Source: Ulva prolifera (lineage: Eukaryota > Chlorophyta > Ulvophyceae > Ulvales > Ulvaceae). Taken from it: a stretch of 64,000 nucleotides of DNA. The stretch is from positions 2,545,101-2,609,100 of the forward strand of contig CM041199.1 in the NCBI GenBank assembly GCA_023078555.1, given 5' to 3'. A model generated the notes under the pieces. The model was given only the letters and a program-made list of their open reading frames with translations. It had not been told where the DNA came from and did no database searches. The position numbers and the translations under genes were made by a program. Of the stretch, positions 58,831-64,000 are shown one piece after another. Numbering within the stretch: the first letter of the stretch is position 1; every line of letters starts with the position of its first letter.

Positions 58831-61800
58831 CATTGCAGCAACATAACTTTGACCCTATAAGGTCCATCGTACGATAATTGTCTAGAGCATCGTGCAAGTG
58901 TGCAAGTTGTAGCAGTGAGTCCACAATCAGCACTTCCGATCTACGTTCAACCGTGCAGCATAGCTCACTGAATTCCATAGCTGGGAGAGTCATTCGACTG
59001 GACACGTTGACAGGTCGCGAAATCGCTCTAGTTTTCCAAACTGCGGTAGCATTCAATCGGCCACAGCACGCAGACAGGAACTGACACACTGGTTGCTCTC
59101 AAGACTACAACCTTTCATAGCCATGGCGACCCACATAGGACAGAACTCGCAACAAACGCTGTGTGCCAGGACATAACCCAACCTTGTGGCTACAACTGGA
59201 ACGAAGGTGCTTTGATGTGAAGTCATCTCTACCGCATGCACGATGTGGCAGTAAGCTCATTGCTAGGTGCATGGCCGCAAGGCTTGACGAAGTTCCAGGT
59301 TGTTCTTCGTTTAAGGATTCTCTCTACTGTGAAGAACAGCATGGGTGACAGCGTGGACATTCTCTGGATGGAGCACAGCAAATATCACTATTTGGCTTGG
59401 AATATCGTCCGTGGTTGCGCACTGCTTACATCAAGGGTACTGCTGTTGGGGCTGCTGGACATTCCCATGTACTCAGTGCTGTAGAAATGTGCACGTTTGA
59501 AAGCAGGGATAGAGTGGGAGTGCTACACATGCAATGGTTTCCGCACGACAATGCATGTCTTGGTGACCAATACAGCTGCTGCGGTTGGTCACCACGCCGG
59601 AGCCACACCTTGTCGACTCCATAGTGCTGATCTCCCGCCGAATGTGCACGTGGGATGTCCTTGGTGCAGTCTCCGCGTCCGACGTGCTCAGCCGTTGGTG
59701 CAGACATGCCATGTGCGGCTGTGCGTAGCCGCTTGAACGTCCTTGCCACACCTTCGGGACTGCGGAACAAGCTGTGACCTAGCAGCAGCGGTGCTGCCAG
59801 GAAGAATTTGCATTCTCAGGCACGCCATTACACACTGCACATCCCACAGCTTCGGCACAGCAGCTCGGTAAGTCCACATTCCAAATGAGTCTGCACTCGA
59901 CCCGTGTCTGCACATGTTGTCAAGCACATTTGGTGCGAGGTGGTGTCTCAGAAGTGAAAAATCTCAAGTTGAAGTGCTCAATGCTTCTTTAAAAAAGTCA
60001 ACACACCACACTCACTGGTGCTGCTCCTCCTTGTGCTGTCACCGGACCAGTCAGCTCAGCAAAAGAGACAGTGGAGGATATGAGCTGTGCCATAAATTCA
60101 TCACTCGCAGGAAACTCTGGTGGAATTGATAAGCAAGGACTGAGGCTCACAGTCGAAGAAATGATCACGCGGGATGTATGAGAACCACTGACCGGGGATT
60201 TCTAGGACATGCTACATAATATGCAATTAGCCGTGGCAACGCAGGATCTGGCCACATTAGCTCAGTATGGATCCATATCCAGGTGCTCCGTGGGTGTGTT
60301 GAAAGTTGCACCCACCTGAAATTTGATGTCATGTTCTGGAACATATTGATGCGTACCATACATAGAACCCGCCAGACAAGCAATTTACAACTGTAACTTC
60401 TATATGGAATGATCTTGTTACGATGTGCCCTTTCAGAAGCCAGGGCATAGCTTGCAAGGATGTGTGCCCCGTATGCTGTACAGGCTCCGCATTGCAGATG
60501 AGTACTCACCTCAGCGAAACAAAATGCAGTTTTTGTTGTTGTTATTGGTCGCCGACTGGCCTGCTGCAAGGCGGTTTTTACATTCCTTTGTACACAAGTG
60601 GAGATTGGTGTTGCAGGCACGGCAGAGTGCACTGTGTGTGGCATTGGGCAAAGCCGACAAGGTAGAATCCAGTCGCAAGACAATGCTGTCGGACACCTGT
60701 GGACTGTAAATTGCACGGCACGGCATAGCCTCGAGCTGTACGTACGTCCAGGACCGATGCCACGGACAAATGGTGCTGAAGCAAGAGTCCGGTGCGTCCT
60801 GACTGGTGCCCCGACAATGACCTGCAGTATCCGGGAACTTTACGACCTTCTTAGTTGTCCTTTGCTGATGACTCACGGACCTGGCAGCCCGCAAGCGTCA
60901 CTGAAGCTAAGCACTGTGCAGCAGCCCGCCCTACGAGCCAGATGACCCGCAAATCCACATGCAACATTGAGGTGACATGGCATATCATCACGACAGACTG
61001 GGTACTCGTGCATGCAGTCGGGTAGCATCTCGCTGGCATCAGAAGCAACCTTTCAGCATCAAGAGCATCGTGCAAGTTTTGGTGAACAAGCGATGTAATT
61101 TCGCCTACCGAAACATCACTCTGACAAAACCCTGCCAGAAGTATGCCAAGGCGGAGCCCATGCACTGTTCCTAGCTTCGATTTGGTCAACAGAAGTGAAG
61201 TATGATCTATCCCGGCTGTGCTGATGTACCACACCTTCACCTCGTCAGGGTGCTTGCCAATGGTGGAGAGCTCCAGTGGACACATTTCAAGCCTTCATCC
61301 GCGCAAACCCATATCTCGCAGACATGCAGCCTCCGTACGGCCACATCATTTGGAAGTACCGTTCTTGGAATGTAATGTCACACTGCAAAAACCGGGTTCA
61401 TCAGACGCTTGCGTCGGCGAAAGGTCTGCTTCTCTCAATTCTCAATATCAGGCATGCCAGTTTATGCTGCAGGTCTGCTCCACAGGTTTGCCGCCCCGGC
61501 TCAGGTCAGACCACAATGTAGTTCAGATGAAGCTGCACTCAGTTTGGGTGACTTTGCAGATGACTCGCATGCATATATGGTATGAGCTGGTATCTTAGTG
61601 GTGCTTCTTTGCAAGTGCTCAATGATTCTTTGAAACGTGTCAACAACGAATCGCTCACCGCTAATGCTCGCCCTTGTGATGTCAAAGATCCAGCCAGATG
61701 ACAATTCAGACTATGCCTGGCGCAGACATACATGAGATGTGCTATGGCTGCAGCACTTTCGACACATCTTTTGGAGTGGATGTACATAGTCTGAGGCTGA

Positions 61801-64000
61801 GACTCGAAAGGAAGACCATTCGGAGGGCGTATGTACGTGCTGACCAGGCATACATGGGTCGAGCTGCATGTCATGCATCTGTCTTTGATGGAGCACAATC
61901 TGGCACCGCAACTCAGTATGAATACACGTCAGAGAAGTGCAGGTGAATGATGAAAACCGCACCCACCTGAGATCAAACTGAGGCTTTTTCTGGTCCGTGT
62001 CGACGGTGCAATGCATCACAAATGGCTCTTACCAACCAGAAACTGGGCTCTTGCAGCTTCTTCCTGTGCCTGGCAAGTCATTAAGCTGCTGATATTGGGG
62101 CTGGCAAGCGGCCCTGCCGTAGAGGCAGTCCAAAAGGCTTCACTGAAGCGAGGTACAAACACCGCGACACCAGAACTTGGATAGACATCTCGACATGCTA
62201 GAGGCATGTAATGGTGTGACTGGTCGGCCCTGTTTCAGATCCATACCTTCACTGTGTGGTCTGACTGTTCTGACTGTCACGCTGCTCCGTTGTTCAATGC
62301 GCTATGAGACAAGGACATTGCAATCAAGGCGTTGTGTGCATAGAGCATGTATATGCTGCAGCTGGAGCAGCGGGAGCGCATCGCAGCTGGTGAGGACATG
62401 GAGGCACCGCGAACGATTGGGGGTTCCCATGCATCGTGGGTGAAGCCAGCACGTCCAGCCTGACGGTGCTTCATGCGCAATGGCGGTAGCGGCATTTTCA
62501 TCCGCTGAGTCAGACATTGAGTAGATCCCTTTCACCGGAGCCCGGCGGTGACAGACGCAATAGTGCAGTGGCTCCGCCCTGGCAACTGCTGGCAGTGTCC
62601 TGTGTGATCACATGCCATATCACGTCAATGTAGGTGTTGCCTGTAGATGTATGGGTCATCTGGCTTGCAGGAAGAGCTTCCTGCGCTTACTAACGATTCA
62701 GGGAAGAGTGTTGCGCCGTTCGTGCATGAGCTCTCTACGACCCAGCTTCGAAACTTCCTGTCAACCCACCAGCCCCCGTCAGAAGCTGACACACATTGCA
62801 GTGATGATAGATCAACAACGCTTGCAGCTGTGATTGCTACCAAATGTTGGACGGGAACGCTACGGGCGCCAGTGCATGTGGGCGCATGCGTGGCCCTGCT
62901 GCTGTGAGTGGATGCTCGAGTGTAAGGGGCGCCACTGACTGCAGACATCATCGCTTCCGTACAACAGCTAAAGAAGAGGTCTGTAAAGATTGCTTTGTTG
63001 GGATATGGCTGGGAGCACACACCACATGTACACTTTCACGAACCGACACATAACACACTGAGCCAAAGTTGCTGCTTAGTCTTGTCTGAGGAGACCAAGG
63101 AACAGGAGAGAAAGAACCCGAGTACAGGTGTTTGCAAGTCCGAGGTGCGGAACCCGCATGCGCCCCGTGAATGTCAATGAACAGTGGCCTGCAGCTATAG
63201 CATTGCTGCAGCGATGATCATGTCCATTTGCACTGACACTATCACAGGGCTAAAAACTCAATTTTAGGTGGCACAATTGAGTCTGTTGTGGTGACATATT
63301 TGTTTGCTGAACTTGGCGTCCCAGCATGTTGTGTCTCTCAGTGTGATGTGATGGTCATCAAGCATGAAGTGTGAGCAGGTTTAATGGCCCATCGAGGACA
63401 ACCCAAAGGCCCACCGTCTAGAGCCACACCGCAAGAATCATTGCCGATCTGGGCGCTTCCACCAGCGCTTCTGCAGAGTCGTGCAGCCTCCGGGGCTTCC
63501 TGACAGGTGTTGAGTGCTGACAACAAGCAGCGCTGTTGTAGTGATGTCATCTGGGCACACATACACACACCTAGAAGCAGCATCTATCATCTCAGCTCTA
63601 CTTGAATCAATAGCAAAGAGATTGTAGAGCGTCGTTGCGCAGAGTTGCTCAGAGTGTAGAGATTGTCGAGTGTTGTTGCGCCCCAGTGCTACATGGATCT
63701 CTAGGCTGGACCGCGCTTGGCCACATAAGATTCGCAAGCCTTTACCTTGTGACCGAAGGTCCGTGTTTGAAAATTCCTCGCATTTGCAGAATGTATTATG
63801 ATCCGTCTGTCTGGACATGGACATGCTTCGCACGCTGCTGTAACCTGACTTTTGTGATGGCAAAGCATTACCATCCTCAAAACTGTACAACCTCACACAA
63901 TTCTAAAGTTCCCAAAAAACAGTTGGGAGCTGATGCCATGCTTTGTGTAAGAGACATTGATATTTGGTCATCCCACAGCAATCATGAAAGGATCGTGTGT
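58831..64000. other. About 5.2 kb without a supported gene
   Basis: Several short frames read plausibly (for example near 59.4-59.6, 60.4-60.7 and 61.3-61.5 kb), but none has a clear splice pattern or domain. Short similar words recur near 59.97 and 61.61 kb (AAGTGCTCAATG) and near 60.3 and 61.95 kb (CACCCACCTGA), hinting at an old local duplication. Confidence 0.4.
62345..62450 (+). repeat. Short fourth copy of a block from the duplicated unit
   Basis: The block from TATGCTGCAGCTGGAGCAGC through GCGAACGATTG matches 41.82-41.89 kb closely and the corresponding parts of 11.87 and 21.81 kb more distantly. In both the 41.8 and 62.3 kb copies it reads as a helix (LQLEQRERIAAGED; LQLAQRKRIAAAEN), so it may once have been coding. 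Confidence 0.5.

Overview
This window is nuclear DNA from a eukaryote, most likely a unicellular alga or other protist with a large, repeat-laden genome. The genes are split by GT-AG introns of about 65-1550 nt. They include a plant/alga-type START-like (DUF220-like) protein, a bZIP factor and a leucine-rich-repeat protein. I see no operons, no ribosome binding sites and no complete rRNA or tRNA gene. The species cannot be named from the sequence. All gene models are hand-spliced from open frames, matching intron phases and splice sites. None is backed by transcripts.

1-11.5 kb: a partial bZIP gene on the minus strand, then a well supported four-exon START-like gene (2073-5186). After that come about 6 kb without a supported gene. 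11.5-29.2 kb: a tandem direct segmental duplication of about 8 kb. Unit A (about 11.53-19.49 kb) carries the first part of a complete LRR gene, which runs on to 20.78 kb. Unit B (about 21.44-29.19 kb) carries a paralogue truncated inside its third exon. The two units differ by insertions: a tRNA-like SINE only in A; a 106-bp inverted-repeat transposon at a splice acceptor, a double palindrome and a hairpin palindrome only in B.

29.2-33.6 kb: the truncated LRR copy abuts a coiled-coil membrane protein gene that contains nine 11-residue repeats. A two-exon gene with tandem acidic/Ala repeats and very long G tracts follows. 34-41 kb: several compact uncharacterised genes on both strands and a 63-bp minisatellite array. 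41-45 kb: a diverged third copy of the beginning of the duplicated unit, then C tracts up to 41 nt. 45.2-47.6 kb and 57.2-58.8 kb: two more members of the coiled-coil family. All three members share a phase-1 intron of 97-100 nt at the same place, a good sign of common descent. Elsewhere in 47.6-64 kb only isolated coding-like segments can be supported.

The most notable features are: a 106-bp transposon family with 14-bp terminal inverted repeats and 4-bp target duplications, one copy of which has split a splice acceptor as introners do; a possible in-frame LRR/coiled-coil fusion gene at the edge of the duplication; and the coiled-coil/transmembrane family itself, which I do not recognise. 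Left of about 33.6 kb the sequence looks richer in GC and in the word TGCATGC than to the right, by eye only.
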